64,000 bases of DNA from contig CANQSN010000002.1 in assembly GCA_947626505.1 (NCBI GenBank), forward strand, positions 1 through 64,000, read 5' to 3'. The translations under genes and the position numbers were made by a program. Position 1 is the stretch's first letter, and each line of letters opens with the position of its first letter. This DNA is from an uncultured Lachnospiraceae bacterium (GTDB lineage Bacteria; Bacillota; Clostridia; Lachnospirales; Lachnospiraceae). Below, one piece after another: positions 30,544-42,012 of this stretch. The notes under the pieces are model-generated. The model saw nothing but the letters and a program-made list of their open reading frames with translations, did not search any database and was not told the DNA's origin.

Positions 30544-31811
30544 AATGCACCTCCTGTTATTTCAGAAATTTTTATTGTATTTTCTGTTCCTTTATCAACG
30601 TCAATCACTTTTACCTGTTCCCCGTTTTTAAGCATACATAGCATCTTTGTAATTCCATGCTTTTTGCAATGACCAATATATTCTTCAATTGTACTTCTGG
30701 AAGATTTTCTTGTAAGCTGCGTCACCTGTTTTCTGCCTCTAAACTGCTTTGCCAGTTTAGTAGCCTCCCGCTCTAATTTTGTATCATATAAAATCATGAC
30801 AGCAGCTTCTTTTTCCAAAACACTAACCTTCTGGTGCAATAGCGCCATCATAAGCTCGTCCACCAGAAATGCAAATCCTACGCTTGGAGCGTCAACGCCA
30901 AACTGTTTTACCAAATCATTATATCTTCCACCTGTAACCACAGGAGCCCCGCTTCCATATGTATACCCTTTAAAAATAACGCCTGTATAGTATTTATATT
31001 CAGAAAGCATCCCCAAATCAATACTTATATAGCCATTATAATCATAGTATTCCATAATGTGATAAAGCTTTTCAAGACGGTCAATTGCTTTTAAGGATTT
31101 CTTATTTGAAACCATTTCTTTTGCACGCTGTAAAATCTCCAATCCCCCATATTCATTTGTCATTCCTACAAATGCTCTTGACAATGTATCATTGAGACCT
31201 TCCTCTTTACAAATATTTTTAATGGCAAATGTATTTTTGTTTTGAATTGCTGTTATTAGCTTTGAAATAGCCTCTTTGCCAAGACCTGCCTCCTCTACAA
31301 GACCTTTAAAATAATCTACCTGTCCAATGCTTACCTGAAACTCGCTTAGTCCTGCGGCAAGCAGACAGTCAATCATCATAGAAACAATTTCCCCATCCGC
31401 AGCGGAAGTGTCATCTCCGATAAGCTCTGCGCCAAGCTGTGTAAATTCATTGAGCTTACCCTGCAAACGGGATACATTTTTAAATGCCTGTCCCTGATAC
31501 CACAGACGGATATGGTGCTTTTCATTTGAAAAATATTTTGAAACACATCTTGCAATTGATGGCGTCATATCAGGACGCATAACCAGTGTATTGTTCTCTC
31601 TGTCAAAGCACTTGTACATCTCACTGCTCATTGCAGTTCCCTTATCCCCACTGAAAATGTCAAAAAACTCAAGCGTTGGAGTTTCTATTTCATCATAGTG
31701 GTACAAATGCATTACCTCCTGAAGCTTGTCCATAATAGCGCGTTTTTTGCGGCACTCTGCACCATAAATATCTCTGACGCCCTCTGGGGTATGGATTAGT
31801 CTTTCATTCAT
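30540..31811 (-). CDS. hisZ: ATP phosphoribosyltransferase regulatory subunit
   Basis: HisRS-like: [48 protein letters not shown]; upstream of hisG with 4-bp overlap. Confidence 0.92.
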   Translation of the reverse strand: MNERLIHTPEGVRDIYGAECRKKRAIMDKLQEVMHLYHYDEIETPTLEFFDIFSGDKGTAMSSEMYKCFDRENNTLVMRPDMTPSIARCVSKYFSNEKHHIRLWYQGQAFKNVSRLQGKLNEFTQLGAELIGDDTSAADGEIVSMMIDCLLAAGLSEFQVSIGQVDYFKGLVEEAGLGKEAISKLITAIQNKNTFAIKNICKEEGLNDTLSRAFVGMTNEYGGLEILQRAKEMVSNKKSLKAIDRLEKLYHIMEYYDYNGYISIDLGMLSEYKYYTGVIFKGYTYGSGAPVVTGGRYNDLVKQFGVDAPSVGFAFLVDELMMALLHQKVSVLEKEAAVMILYDTKLEREATKLAKQFRGRKQVTQLTRKSSRSTIEEYIGHCKKHGITKMLCMLKNGEQVKVIDVDKGTENTIKISEITGGAL

Positions 31812-31948
31812 ATAAATACCTCGCTTTTAAATGCTTTTTATGTCATTTTTATCATTATTATGTATACTATGTTCATATTTGGCAATTGTAAACTTTAATG
31901 ATTTAAAGTGCTAATTGGTTAGATTGGTAGCACAATAAAATATCTGTT

Positions 31949-31977
31949 ATTATACACAGTATAATCTATCATGTCAA
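31949..31977 (-). promoter_or_regulatory. Putative sigma-A promoter of the his operon
   Basis: Minus strand TTGACA-N17-TATAAT, exact consensus boxes, about 140 nt upstream of hisZ ATG. Confidence 0.85.
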
Positions 31978-32002
31978 CTTAGGTTATTGTGTTTAGGTCG
32001 CG

Positions 32003-32026
32003 CAAAGACTCTAAGGCGAGTCTTTA
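32003..32026 (-). repeat. 3' hairpin of recU, possible repeat family relative (copy J)
   Basis: AAAGACTC-gcctta-GAGTCTTT directly downstream of recU stop; resembles AAGACTCGCAAGCGAGTTTT of copy E. Confidence 0.45.
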
Positions 32027-32029
32027 GTA

Positions 32030-32566
32030 TTAAAGATTACGATTATTTATATCCTTTTGCAAAATCTTTAAATAATTTATATACACCTGATGCTCCAGAG
32101 GAATAAAATAATCCTTGTCAAGCTCATCATATTTTATATGCTTTAAACCGCCTTTATCCATTCTATCCACATGGTAATGCGCTTCGCGCAAGGTAAGATA
32201 ATAGTATTTTTCATATTTTTTAAAATAGACAATAAAAAAGCCGATTCCGCCCTGCTGTTCAAACTCCGTCATATACTGTATCTGGTGGGTATGGATATTT
32301 TGAAGTGAAAACCTGTCGGATGCACATTCCTTTGCATCAAAGCAAATAGGAAGCCCCTGTGTTACGCCAACGTAATCAACAGTACTCTTTTCCTCAAAAT
32401 ATGCAAGGGTAATCTGCCTTGTTGACTGGTTAATCTTAATTGGAGTAATAGGCGTGGGGATTTTATTCACCAAGGCCAGCCCGCACTCGCGAAAACGTTC
32501 ATTTGTATAATTTAACATCTGCTCCAAGGTTGAACCTCGAAGTCCTCTGGAATTCCATGTTGCCAT
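32030..32566 (-). CDS. recU: Holliday junction resolvase RecU
   Basis: WNSRGLRGSTLEQMLNYTNERFRECGLALVNKIPTPITPI; STVDYVGVTQGLPICFDAKEC; HQIQYMTEFEQQGGIGFFIVYF. Confidence 0.93.
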   Translation of the reverse strand: MATWNSRGLRGSTLEQMLNYTNERFRECGLALVNKIPTPITPIKINQSTRQITLAYFEEKSTVDYVGVTQGLPICFDAKECASDRFSLQNIHTHQIQYMTEFEQQGGIGFFIVYFKKYEKYYYLTLREAHYHVDRMDKGGLKHIKYDELDKDYFIPLEHQVYINYLKILQKDINNRNL

Positions 32567-32620
32567 AGATTACTCCTTTATCATACATTATAAGTTGAAC
32601 CTGCCATATTACAACTATGG

Positions 32621-32640
32621 AAGTCTTCTCCTATCTAATA
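32621..32640 (-). repeat. Intergenic repeat family copy H (degenerate)
   Basis: Minus strand TATTAGATAGGAGAAGACTT. Confidence 0.6.
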
Positions 32641-32688
32641 AAGCTTTTGGAACATTGGTCTAACACCTTTGCCAAAAGCTTACATTTG

Positions 32689-33261
32689 TTACACATTATA
32701 TATCAATATGTGTTTTTTCACCTTCTCCAAAAACTCCATATTGGTTTCTTCAGAATAATTGATTTCTTCCAGAATCTTATTCATTTCACTAATGTTATGA
32801 ACCATTATAATCTCCATAGGAAATCCCGCATTTTTAAGTATCTTATTCAAATACTGTTTTACCATATCTGTAGAAATCTTAGATGTAACGTTAATCATAA
32901 GGCAATAGAGCTTTCCCTCCACTAAATATATGTATGGGGAGTACATAATGACATCCTCAGACGCAAGAGTCACATCATAAATAGTAATGCCAAACTTTTT
33001 ATCTCTGGTGTGTTCATCCAAGTCCTCAATACTCTGACTGTCAAGCGTATGGTAATCAATTACTACAATTACTGCCACCAAATGCTTGGCTCCCGGCAGA
33101 ACAAGAAGTATTGCGCTTATATAGCATAACAGTATAACAGCTTTATATTCCACAAACAGCGTTGCCAAAACTAACACCAGTATTAAAAATGCATATATTA
33201 AAACAGCAATGCAATGCTTTTTTTTATATTGGTTCATATAACCATAATCGCCCTTGTTCAT
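32689..33261 (-). CDS. Uncharacterised protein with two N-terminal TM helices and a cytosolic domain
   Basis: ATG at 33261 after AAAGGAAA; HCIAVLIYAFLILVLVLATLFVEYKAVILLCYISAILLVLPG hydrophobic hairpin. ORF-track start at 33372 lies in the repeat element. Confidence 0.7.
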   Translation of the reverse strand: MNKGDYGYMNQYKKKHCIAVLIYAFLILVLVLATLFVEYKAVILLCYISAILLVLPGAKHLVAVIVVIDYHTLDSQSIEDLDEHTRDKKFGITIYDVTLASEDVIMYSPYIYLVEGKLYCLMINVTSKISTDMVKQYLNKILKNAGFPMEIIMVHNISEMNKILEEINYSEETNMEFLEKVKKHILIYNV

Positions 33262-33324
33262 AATAATATTTCCTTTCCATCTTGAACATAATACCATCTT
33301 TTTGCAATTATGGCAATTTATATT

Positions 33325-33407
33325 TATCAGATGGGGATTGAATCCCGCCGCTGATACAAATTTGTTACTCACCGCCTATAGAGGCGGGAGTCGTCTCCCA
33401 TCTGATA
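33325..33407. repeat. 83-bp MITE-like intergenic element with 11-bp perfect terminal inverted repeats (TATCAGATGGG / CCCATCTGATA), copies C+B
   Basis: Left TIR 33325-33335, right TIR 33397-33407; internal hairpins GGGAT-tga-ATCCC, CCGCC-tataga-GGCGG, GGGAG-tcgt-CTCCC; abuts GH1 stop codon (33408-33410). Confidence 0.85.
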
Positions 33408-34844
<1,437 letters not shown>

Positions 34845-34882
34845 CTATTCATTATATTAAAACTATCTTGCGAGTGCTTAAT

Positions 34883-35818
34883 TTATACCTCATAGAGTAG
34901 CTTATAATTATAAAATGCTCCTATAAGGTTGGAATCATTCATATATTTACATGTATCCACCTTAATGTTCCTAAATACGTTTGTTTTTGAAAACTTCTTT
35001 ACCTGATTAACATACCTCTTAACCCCATCTAAAAATTCAGGTCTTGAGCTTATTCCACCGCCAATTAAAATAACTTCAGGCGCTAAAATCAAATATATAT
35101 TACAAATCTGCTTTGCAATACTTAGATATATATTTTCCAAAAGCGCATTAATATATTGGTCGCCTGCATTTGCCCATTCATAAATCTGTTCTCCGCCTAC
35201 ATCTTTATAGTCAAGTCCTTTATATTTTGCAATGGTTTTGCGAAGACATATAAGAGACACTTTATTATGCCATAAGCTCTTTGGAATATTCATAGGGAGA
35301 TCATCTATCTGAATATTGTCCAGACACATTGACACCTCGCCTGCTACCAAATCCTGACCGTGATGAACCTTTCCATCCAAAATGATTCCGCCTCCGATAC
35401 TTGTTCCAAAAACAATCACCACTGCTGTCTTACAGCCTTTAGCATTCCCAACCCATGCTTCTGCCAAAGCAGCGCATTTGGCGTCATTTTCCAATGCCAC
35501 ATTAATACCGTCGCATTTGTCTTGTAATAGCTTTCCAAGATGTACTTCATCAAGATATGTAAGCGCACCGCCGCCATACACAATTCCATTTTCCACATCA
35601 ATCTGCCCGGGCAGACTGACGCATATACCCTCAATATGGTTTTCAACCTTATAATCCTTGTAAATATTAACTAAAATACTGATAAACTGATCCAGCAAAT
35701 CTTCACCTTCATAAGGCGTCGGCGCCTTTCCTTTTTGCTGAATATCTCCATTTTCATTAATTAATGCATGTTTTATAAAAGTTCCGCCCACATCATATGC
35801 CAAATACATGTATTTCAC
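34883..35818 (-). CDS. ROK family sugar kinase (possibly beta-glucoside kinase-like)
   Basis: YLAYDVGGTFIKHALINENG; NDAKCAALAEAWVGNAKGCKTAVVIVFGTSIGGGIILDG; lacks the CxCGxxGCxE zinc motif. Confidence 0.88.
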   Translation of the reverse strand: MKYMYLAYDVGGTFIKHALINENGDIQQKGKAPTPYEGEDLLDQFISILVNIYKDYKVENHIEGICVSLPGQIDVENGIVYGGGALTYLDEVHLGKLLQDKCDGINVALENDAKCAALAEAWVGNAKGCKTAVVIVFGTSIGGGIILDGKVHHGQDLVAGEVSMCLDNIQIDDLPMNIPKSLWHNKVSLICLRKTIAKYKGLDYKDVGGEQIYEWANAGDQYINALLENIYLSIAKQICNIYLILAPEVILIGGGISSRPEFLDGVKRYVNQVKKFSKTNVFRNIKVDTCKYMNDSNLIGAFYNYKLLYEV

Positions 35819-35874
35819 CTCCCAAATTTTCTTGTTATTATTTTTATCATACCAATAACTATACTACTCCACAC

Positions 35875-37686
35875 CTATCTTTTTTTCTTGATTTTTCGCG
35901 GCGGAATAAGACATTCCTTTCCAAATCCAATCAAATCCTCTCTGTGTTCCATTTTAAGAGCCTTATAAACCAAATTGTAGTTTGCCGGATTACGATACTG
36001 AATCAAAGCCCGCTGCATAGCTTTTTCTTCAGGACCCCTGGCTACATAAACCTTTTTCCCTGTTCTGGGATCAAGTCCGGTATAATACATACAGGTGGAA
36101 ATTGTTGCAGGCGTAGGATAAAAATCCTGAACCTGCTCAGGCATATACCCAATATCCCGTATGTATTCAGCAAGCATAATGGCGTCCTTGAGTGTGGAGC
36201 CGGGATGGGAAGACATAAGATAAGGAACCATATACTGTTTTAACTTAAACTTTTTGTTTACTGAATCATACTGTTTTGTAAACTGCTGATAAATCTCATG
36301 CTTTGGTTTTCCCATTAACGATAAAACTCTATCGCTAACATGCTCCGGCGCTACTCTAAGCTGCCCGCTTACATGATATTTGCAAAGTTCCTCTAAAAAA
36401 CCACTTTTTTTATCTGCCAATACATAATCAAAACGTATTCCTGAACGGACAAATACTTTTTTTACTTTTGGCAGCTTACGCAATTTCCTTAACAATGAAA
36501 TATAATCCGAGTGGTCGGCTTTAAGATTACTACAGGGCTTTGGAAACAGGCATTGTTTGTCCCTGCACACTCCATACTTCAATTGTTTCTCGCATGCCTC
36601 ATGCCTGAAATTTGCTGTCGGCCCGCCAACATCATGAATATATCCTTTAAAATCAGGAGAATTGGTTATAAGCTTCGCCTCATCCAAAATAGATTCATGG
36701 CTTCTGACCTGTATTCTGCGCCCCTGATGAAAAGTAAGAGCGCAAAAACTACAGCCGCCAAAACAACCTCTGTTACTTGTAATGGAAAACTTAATTTCTG
36801 AAATTGCCGGTACTCCTCCCTGCTTTTTATAAGCCGGATGATAGTCTCTCATATAAGGCAGTGCATACACATCATCCATTTCCTGTGTTGTAAGAGGTTC
36901 TGCCGGCGGATTCTGAACCACATACTCATATGGCCGGTACTCCTCCACCAAAGTTTTTGCTGTAATGTGGTCTGTATTTTCATACTGCATCAAAAAACTC
37001 TTGGCATACATTTCTTTGCTGCAAGATACCTCGGTATATGTTGGCAGCTTTATATAGTCATAGACATTTTCCACTGATTTTGTTTTGTAAACTGTACCTT
37101 TAATAAATGTGATATCTTTTACATTCAATCCGCTTTTTAGCGCCTCCGCAATATCAATTATTGCATGTTCCCCCATGCCATAGCTTAACAAATCTGCGCC
37201 TGAATCCAGCAAAATAGAACGCCTGACCTTATTATCCCAATAATCATAATGTGACAGCCTCCTTAGACTTGCCTCAATTCCACCTATGATAATTGGAGTA
37301 TTCTTATATGCCTGTCGAATCAGATTACAATATACAATGGTGGCGCGATCCGGCCTTAATCCTATCTTCCCTCCGGGCGAAAATGCATCCGTACTGCGGC
37401 GTTTTTTATTTACAGTATAATGGTTCACCATAGAATCCATATTGCCTGCGCTGACCAAAAATCCCAATTCAGGTTCTCCATATTCCATAATGCTTTCTTT
37501 TTTTCTCCAGTCCGGCTGTGAAATAATTGCAACCTTATATCCATATGCCTCAAGTAAACGGGTGATAATAGCGTGTCCAAATGATGGATGGTCCACATAG
37601 GCATCGCCGCATACATAAACAAACTCAGGTTTAACCCAGCCAAGCTTATTCATTTCTTTTTTGGATAAAGGTAAAAATCCACTCAT
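35875..37686 (-). CDS. YgiQ family radical SAM protein (UPF0313)
   Basis: [33 protein letters not shown]; radical [46 protein letters not shown]. Confidence 0.95.
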   Translation of the reverse strand: MSGFLPLSKKEMNKLGWVKPEFVYVCGDAYVDHPSFGHAIITRLLEAYGYKVAIISQPDWRKKESIMEYGEPELGFLVSAGNMDSMVNHYTVNKKRRSTDAFSPGGKIGLRPDRATIVYCNLIRQAYKNTPIIIGGIEASLRRLSHYDYWDNKVRRSILLDSGADLLSYGMGEHAIIDIAEALKSGLNVKDITFIKGTVYKTKSVENVYDYIKLPTYTEVSCSKEMYAKSFLMQYENTDHITAKTLVEEYRPYEYVVQNPPAEPLTTQEMDDVYALPYMRDYHPAYKKQGGVPAISEIKFSITSNRGCFGGCSFCALTFHQGRRIQVRSHESILDEAKLITNSPDFKGYIHDVGGPTANFRHEACEKQLKYGVCRDKQCLFPKPCSNLKADHSDYISLLRKLRKLPKVKKVFVRSGIRFDYVLADKKSGFLEELCKYHVSGQLRVAPEHVSDRVLSLMGKPKHEIYQQFTKQYDSVNKKFKLKQYMVPYLMSSHPGSTLKDAIMLAEYIRDIGYMPEQVQDFYPTPATISTCMYYTGLDPRTGKKVYVARGPEEKAMQRALIQYRNPANYNLVYKALKMEHREDLIGFGKECLIPPRKIKKKR

Positions 37687-37738
37687 TATTAATATCCCTT
37701 CAAATCATTGGTATATATGTTTATCATACACGCTATTT

Positions 37739-37768
37739 ATTAGATGGAGAAATACTCCCATTTGATAA
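37739..37768 (-). repeat. Intergenic repeat family copy G (30-bp short form)
   Basis: TATTAGATGGAGAAATACTCCCATTTGATA; imperfect inverted repeat 13 nt after pseudouridine synthase stop. Confidence 0.7.
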
Positions 37769-37780
37769 ACGCTTTATAAA

Positions 37781-38554
37781 TTACTTATACTCTTTTAATA
37801 TATGTATTTCCTCCTCTGTCAACATACGGTACTCACCCACAGCCAGTTTTTCATCCAGCGCAAGCGGTCCCATAGAAATCCGCTTCAAATATATTACCGG
37901 TTTTCTAACCTTATCAAACATTCTTTTAACCTGATGAAACTTTCCCTCATAAATAGTCAACTCCACCTGTGAAAATTCTTCTCCTATATTTTCCTGAAAC
38001 CCATTTAAAAGTTCTTCTTTATCAATAACGGGAAGAATTGTTAATTGAGCAGGCTTTACGGGTTCATTCTGTCCGTTTATTCCAATATCCATGCCATTTG
38101 CAAATACTTTAACATCTTCTTCGTTCACTACCCCTTTAACAATAGCATAATAGCGCTTAGCCACATGCTTGTCAGGCGACAGTAAATTATGACACAGCTT
38201 GCCATCATTTGTAATTAATATTAACCCTTCGGTGTCAATATCCAATCTTCCAACAGGAAACAAATCCTTTCGGCGTCTGTCCTTAATCAAATCAACCACC
38301 GTCTGATAATTAGAATCGATGGTGGCTGAAACTACTCCTTGGGGCTTATTTAACATATAATATTCCTTTTCGCAATAAGTTATGGGTATTTCCTCAACCG
38401 TAATACGGTTCTTTATTATATCAACCTTCATCTCCGGCTTCTTCACAACATACCCGTCTACTTTAACGCTTCCGCTATGAATCTTCTTCTTAACTTCACT
38501 ACGGGTTCCTATCTGCATATCTGCCAAAAACTTATCAAGCCGCACTAAAGACAT
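37781..38554 (-). CDS. rsuA: RsuA-family 16S rRNA pseudouridine synthase
   Basis: S4 domain MSLVRLDKFLADMQIGTRSEVKKKIHSGSVKVDG; FPVGRLDIDTEGLILITNDGKL; GKFHQVKRMF. Confidence 0.88.
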   Translation of the reverse strand: MSLVRLDKFLADMQIGTRSEVKKKIHSGSVKVDGYVVKKPEMKVDIIKNRITVEEIPITYCEKEYYMLNKPQGVVSATIDSNYQTVVDLIKDRRRKDLFPVGRLDIDTEGLILITNDGKLCHNLLSPDKHVAKRYYAIVKGVVNEEDVKVFANGMDIGINGQNEPVKPAQLTILPVIDKEELLNGFQENIGEEFSQVELTIYEGKFHQVKRMFDKVRKPVIYLKRISMGPLALDEKLAVGEYRMLTEEEIHILKEYK

Positions 38555-38595
38555 TATATTCCTCCCGCCGGCAGATTAAATATCTGCTTTCATTC

Positions 38596-39609
38596 TTAAT
38601 GCCAAGATAAATCCTCATGTTCCCTCTTAGTATCTCGTAAAAACAAATCTTCAACCGCTTCTTTAACCGGTTTATTGTAGAACAAAACTTCATTTACCTG
38701 CTCAATAATCGGAATCTCCACATTATACTTTGCCGCCAGCATTAACGCCGCCTTTGCAGAATACACGCCCTCCACAACCATTTTCACTTCATCCATGGCC
38801 TCCTGCATGGTTTTCCCCTGACCTAAAAGATACCCTGCATTATGGTTTCGGCTGTGGGTGCTTGTACAGGTTACAATTAAATCTCCAATACCTGACAATC
38901 CCGCAAATGTCTCCGGTTTACCGCCCATAGCAACTCCTAAACGACTAAGCTCGGCAACGCCTCTGGTAATAAGAGCAGCCTTACTGTTATCTCCAAACTT
39001 TAAGCCATCGCAAATACCCGCCGCCAGAGCAATTACATTCTTAAGCGCCCCGCCAAGCTCGATTCCCAAAATATCCGGACTGGTATATGCCCTAAACCAA
39101 CTGTTAGAAAAATCATTTTGAAGCTCTTTTGCCATAGCATGATCCTTAGCTCCCACCACTACTGTTGTTGGAATCCTTCTGGCAACCTCCTCTGCGTGAG
39201 AAGGCCCTGAGAGTACACAGACAATTGAGCCCTTAATCTCATCCTCAATAATCTCAGACAGGCGCATAAGGGTATTTTCCTCAATTCCCTTCGCCACATC
39301 AATAATAATCTGCCCCTTCTCGTAAAAAGGCGCTGCGCTTTTTGCTGTAGAACGCACAAATACAGAAGGAACTGCAAATATTAAAACTTGTCGGCCCTTT
39401 ATAGCCTCCTCCAAATTATTAGTCACATGAATGGAATCTGCAATCTTAACTCCCGGCAGCTTCTCCTTCTGCTCTCTTTCGTTATTTAACATATCGACTT
39501 CCTTTTGGTCAATAGACCATATTGTCACTTCATGTCCATTTTCATCCAATAACATTGCCAAAGCAGTTCCCCAGCTTCCGGCGCCTAACACACTAATCTT
39601 TTTCATCAT
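38596..39609 (-). CDS. gpsA: Glycerol-3-phosphate dehydrogenase [NAD(P)+]
   Basis: KISVLGAGSWGTALAMLLDENGHEVTIW; GPSHAEEVARRIPTTVV; ELGGALKNVIALAAGICDGL. Confidence 0.97.
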   Translation of the reverse strand: MMKKISVLGAGSWGTALAMLLDENGHEVTIWSIDQKEVDMLNNEREQKEKLPGVKIADSIHVTNNLEEAIKGRQVLIFAVPSVFVRSTAKSAAPFYEKGQIIIDVAKGIEENTLMRLSEIIEDEIKGSIVCVLSGPSHAEEVARRIPTTVVVGAKDHAMAKELQNDFSNSWFRAYTSPDILGIELGGALKNVIALAAGICDGLKFGDNSKAALITRGVAELSRLGVAMGGKPETFAGLSGIGDLIVTCTSTHSRNHNAGYLLGQGKTMQEAMDEVKMVVEGVYSAKAALMLAAKYNVEIPIIEQVNEVLFYNKPVKEAVEDLFLRDTKREHEDLSWH

Positions 39610-39681
39610 CTAATCCTCCATTATTTATCGTAATTAATGTACATTATTACACTATTGTTTTACATTATCCGAAAAAATTCA

Positions 39682-39713
39682 AAACTCGCTTGCGAGTCTT
39701 CTTTCGTCTGATA
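39682..39713 (-). repeat. Intergenic repeat family copy E with terminator-like hairpin
   Basis: Minus strand TATCAGACGAAAGAAGACTCGCAAGCGAGTTTT followed by GAATTTTTTC; perfect ACTCGC-aa-GCGAGT... palindrome. Confidence 0.75.
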
Positions 39714-39729
39714 AAATCATATTTTATTC

Positions 39730-40437
39730 CTAAACATTGTGCGTTTCTGACGACATATCTTCAATATGCACATCCTCCTTTGGATCTCCGAGCTTACGCT
39801 CAGTACCATGAACAAGGCGGACAATATTTTCCCTGTGCTGAAAAAAGGCAGACGCAGTAAATGCTAACGCAACCACATAACATTCCAGCAAATGCTTCTC
39901 ATGTACATAAGAACCTGCAAGCCCAATATGCCCAAACTGCCCAAAGAGCAGCATACACAAAAGAAATGAAGTAACTACCGCCAATGATGCCAGCGACATA
40001 TATTTTGTAATGAAAACAAAGGAAATAAAAACTGCCAGACAAATTACAATGATACGCCAGTCTCCAAATGCCAACACTGCACCTGAGGTAGCGGCAATTC
40101 CTTTACCTCCTTTAAAATTCATATAAAATGGATAATTGTGCCCAAGCACAACGCCAAATCCGGCGTAAAGAACCAGCAGTCCCACTAAATCAGGTTCTAT
40201 TCCGCCAAATATAATACGGATAATAATACAGCATATTAATGCCTTTAAGCAATCACCCACATAAACCATAATTCCCGCTTTCTTGCCAAGTACGCGACTC
40301 GCATTTGTTGTGCCGGAATTGCCGCTTCCATACTGTCTTATATCCACACCTTTAAGCCTTCCCAAAATATATCCTGTCTGAAATAATCCAAAGCAATACC
40401 CGATTACCAAACTAATTATACGATATAAAACCAACAT
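39730..40437 (-). CDS. plsY: Acyl-phosphate glycerol-3-phosphate acyltransferase PlsY
   Basis: YGSGNSGTTNASRVLGKKAG; LGHNYPFYMNFKGGKGIAATSG. Confidence 0.95.
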   Translation of the reverse strand: MLVLYRIISLVIGYCFGLFQTGYILGRLKGVDIRQYGSGNSGTTNASRVLGKKAGIMVYVGDCLKALICCIIIRIIFGGIEPDLVGLLVLYAGFGVVLGHNYPFYMNFKGGKGIAATSGAVLAFGDWRIIVICLAVFISFVFITKYMSLASLAVVTSFLLCMLLFGQFGHIGLAGSYVHEKHLLECYVVALAFTASAFFQHRENIVRLVHGTERKLGDPKEDVHIEDMSSETHNV

Positions 40438-41759
40438 TATTTTTCTTTCCTTTCCCTTGTTATAAAATGAATTGGCGTCCCCTTAAAACCGAAGGTATTG
40501 CGAATCTGGTTCTCAATATACCTTGTATAAGAAAAATGCATCAATTTCTTATCATTTACAAACATAACAAATGTAGGCGGTTTCACAGATACCTGCGTCA
40601 TATAGTATATTCTGAGCCGCTTACCTTTATCTGAAGGAGGCTGCTTCATTGCCACCGCCTCGGACAAAATCTCATTTAACACACCTGTCTGAATCCTTAA
40701 CGCATGATTTTCAATAACCACATCAATCATATCAAAAAGCTTGTTAAGCCGCTGTCCCGTTTTTGCGGAAATAAATAAAATCTCCGCATAATTCATAAAT
40801 GACAATGTCTGCCTTATTCTGTCAGTGAATTTATAAATAGTTTTATCATCTTTTTCTATTGCATCCCATTTATTAACCGCAATAATAATTCCTTTTCCTC
40901 TTTCATGGGCAATACCTGCAATTTTGGCGTCCTGCTCGGTAACGCCTTCTGTTGCATCAATCAGTAAAACCACAATGTCTGCACGTTCCACTGCGCTTAC
41001 TGTTCTTATAATACTATAGCGTTCCAATTCTTCCTTAATCTTATTCTTTCTGCGAAGCCCTGCTGTATCAATAAAGATATACTCCCTGCCATCATAGATA
41101 ACCTCCGTATCAATGGCGTCCCTTGTAGTTCCCGCTATATCGGAAACAATTAAACGTTTTTCGCCAAGGAGTTTATTAATCAAAGAAGATTTACCAACAT
41201 TGGGCTTACCTACAATGGCAATCTTTGGACGTTCATCCTCCTCTTCTTCAAATGCTTCTTTATCAAAATGCTTCACAACCTCATCAAGCATATCACCGAT
41301 TCCAAGACGCCCTGTACCGGAAATGGGCACCGGATCTCCCAGCCCTAAATTGTAAAATTCATATACATCCGGCATCTGTTTATCAAAGTTATCTACTTTA
41401 TTAACGACCAGCACAACGGGTTTATGCGAGCGCCTAAGCATATCCGCCACTTTACTGTCAGCATCCTGTAATCCCTGCTTAACGTCCACAAGAAACATAA
41501 TTACATCTGCGGTTGCAATAGCAATCTCCGCCTGCTCTCTCATATGCGACAGCATGATATCGCTGGTATCCGGCTCAATTCCTCCTGTATCAATCAAGGT
41601 AAAACTACCGTTAAGCCACGTAACATCCGCATAGATTCTATCCCTCGTAACGCCGGGAGTATCCTTTACAATCGCTATATTCTTACCTGCCAAAGCATTA
41701 AATAAAGTAGACTTTCCCACATTGGGGCGTCCCACAATGGCAACTATCGGTTTGCTCAT
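40437..41759 (-). CDS. der: Ribosome biogenesis GTPase Der (EngA)
   Basis: Two G domains: [16 protein letters not shown] and [19 protein letters not shown] at 41759 with GGAGGTAATAAG upstream. Confidence 0.97.
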   Translation of the reverse strand: MSKPIVAIVGRPNVGKSTLFNALAGKNIAIVKDTPGVTRDRIYADVTWLNGSFTLIDTGGIEPDTSDIMLSHMREQAEIAIATADVIMFLVDVKQGLQDADSKVADMLRRSHKPVVLVVNKVDNFDKQMPDVYEFYNLGLGDPVPISGTGRLGIGDMLDEVVKHFDKEAFEEEEDERPKIAIVGKPNVGKSSLINKLLGEKRLIVSDIAGTTRDAIDTEVIYDGREYIFIDTAGLRRKNKIKEELERYSIIRTVSAVERADIVVLLIDATEGVTEQDAKIAGIAHERGKGIIIAVNKWDAIEKDDKTIYKFTDRIRQTLSFMNYAEILFISAKTGQRLNKLFDMIDVVIENHALRIQTGVLNEILSEAVAMKQPPSDKGKRLRIYYMTQVSVKPPTFVMFVNDKKLMHFSYTRYIENQIRNTFGFKGTPIHFITRERKEK

Positions 41760-41911
41760 CTTATTACCTCCAAATACAAGCACATAAAACACACAATTAG
41801 ATATAGTATAATGTGCAAATGACTTTTTGGCAAGCATTTACAATAATAAATTTTAATATCTAAAATCCGTAGATATAATTTGTTTATGAATATATGCATA
41901 TATCTAATTTT

Positions 41912-41939
41912 TTGACATAATTTTTAATTACGATATAGC
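41912..41939 (+). promoter_or_regulatory. Putative promoter of the chemoreceptor gene
   Basis: TTGACA-N16-TATAGC upstream of 42013. Confidence 0.45.
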
Positions 41940-42012
41940 ATATGCATAAAATATATGTTAATATAACTAAGACTCTTATGACACTGTTATTTTATGAGAA
42001 AGGATTAAGATT

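Noticed and set aside
31812-32029. T-box riboswitch upstream of the his operon
   Set aside because: No AGGGTGGNACCGCG-like T-box sequence or terminator hairpin found in the leader.
33262-33372. N-terminal extension of the 32689 gene
   Set aside because: Lies within the 83-bp repeat element; a better ATG with RBS is at 33261.
33325-33407. tRNA-like cloverleaf (GGGATTGAATCCC as T-arm)
   Set aside because: No proper D/anticodon arms, CCA or conserved tRNA residues; better explained as an inverted-repeat element.
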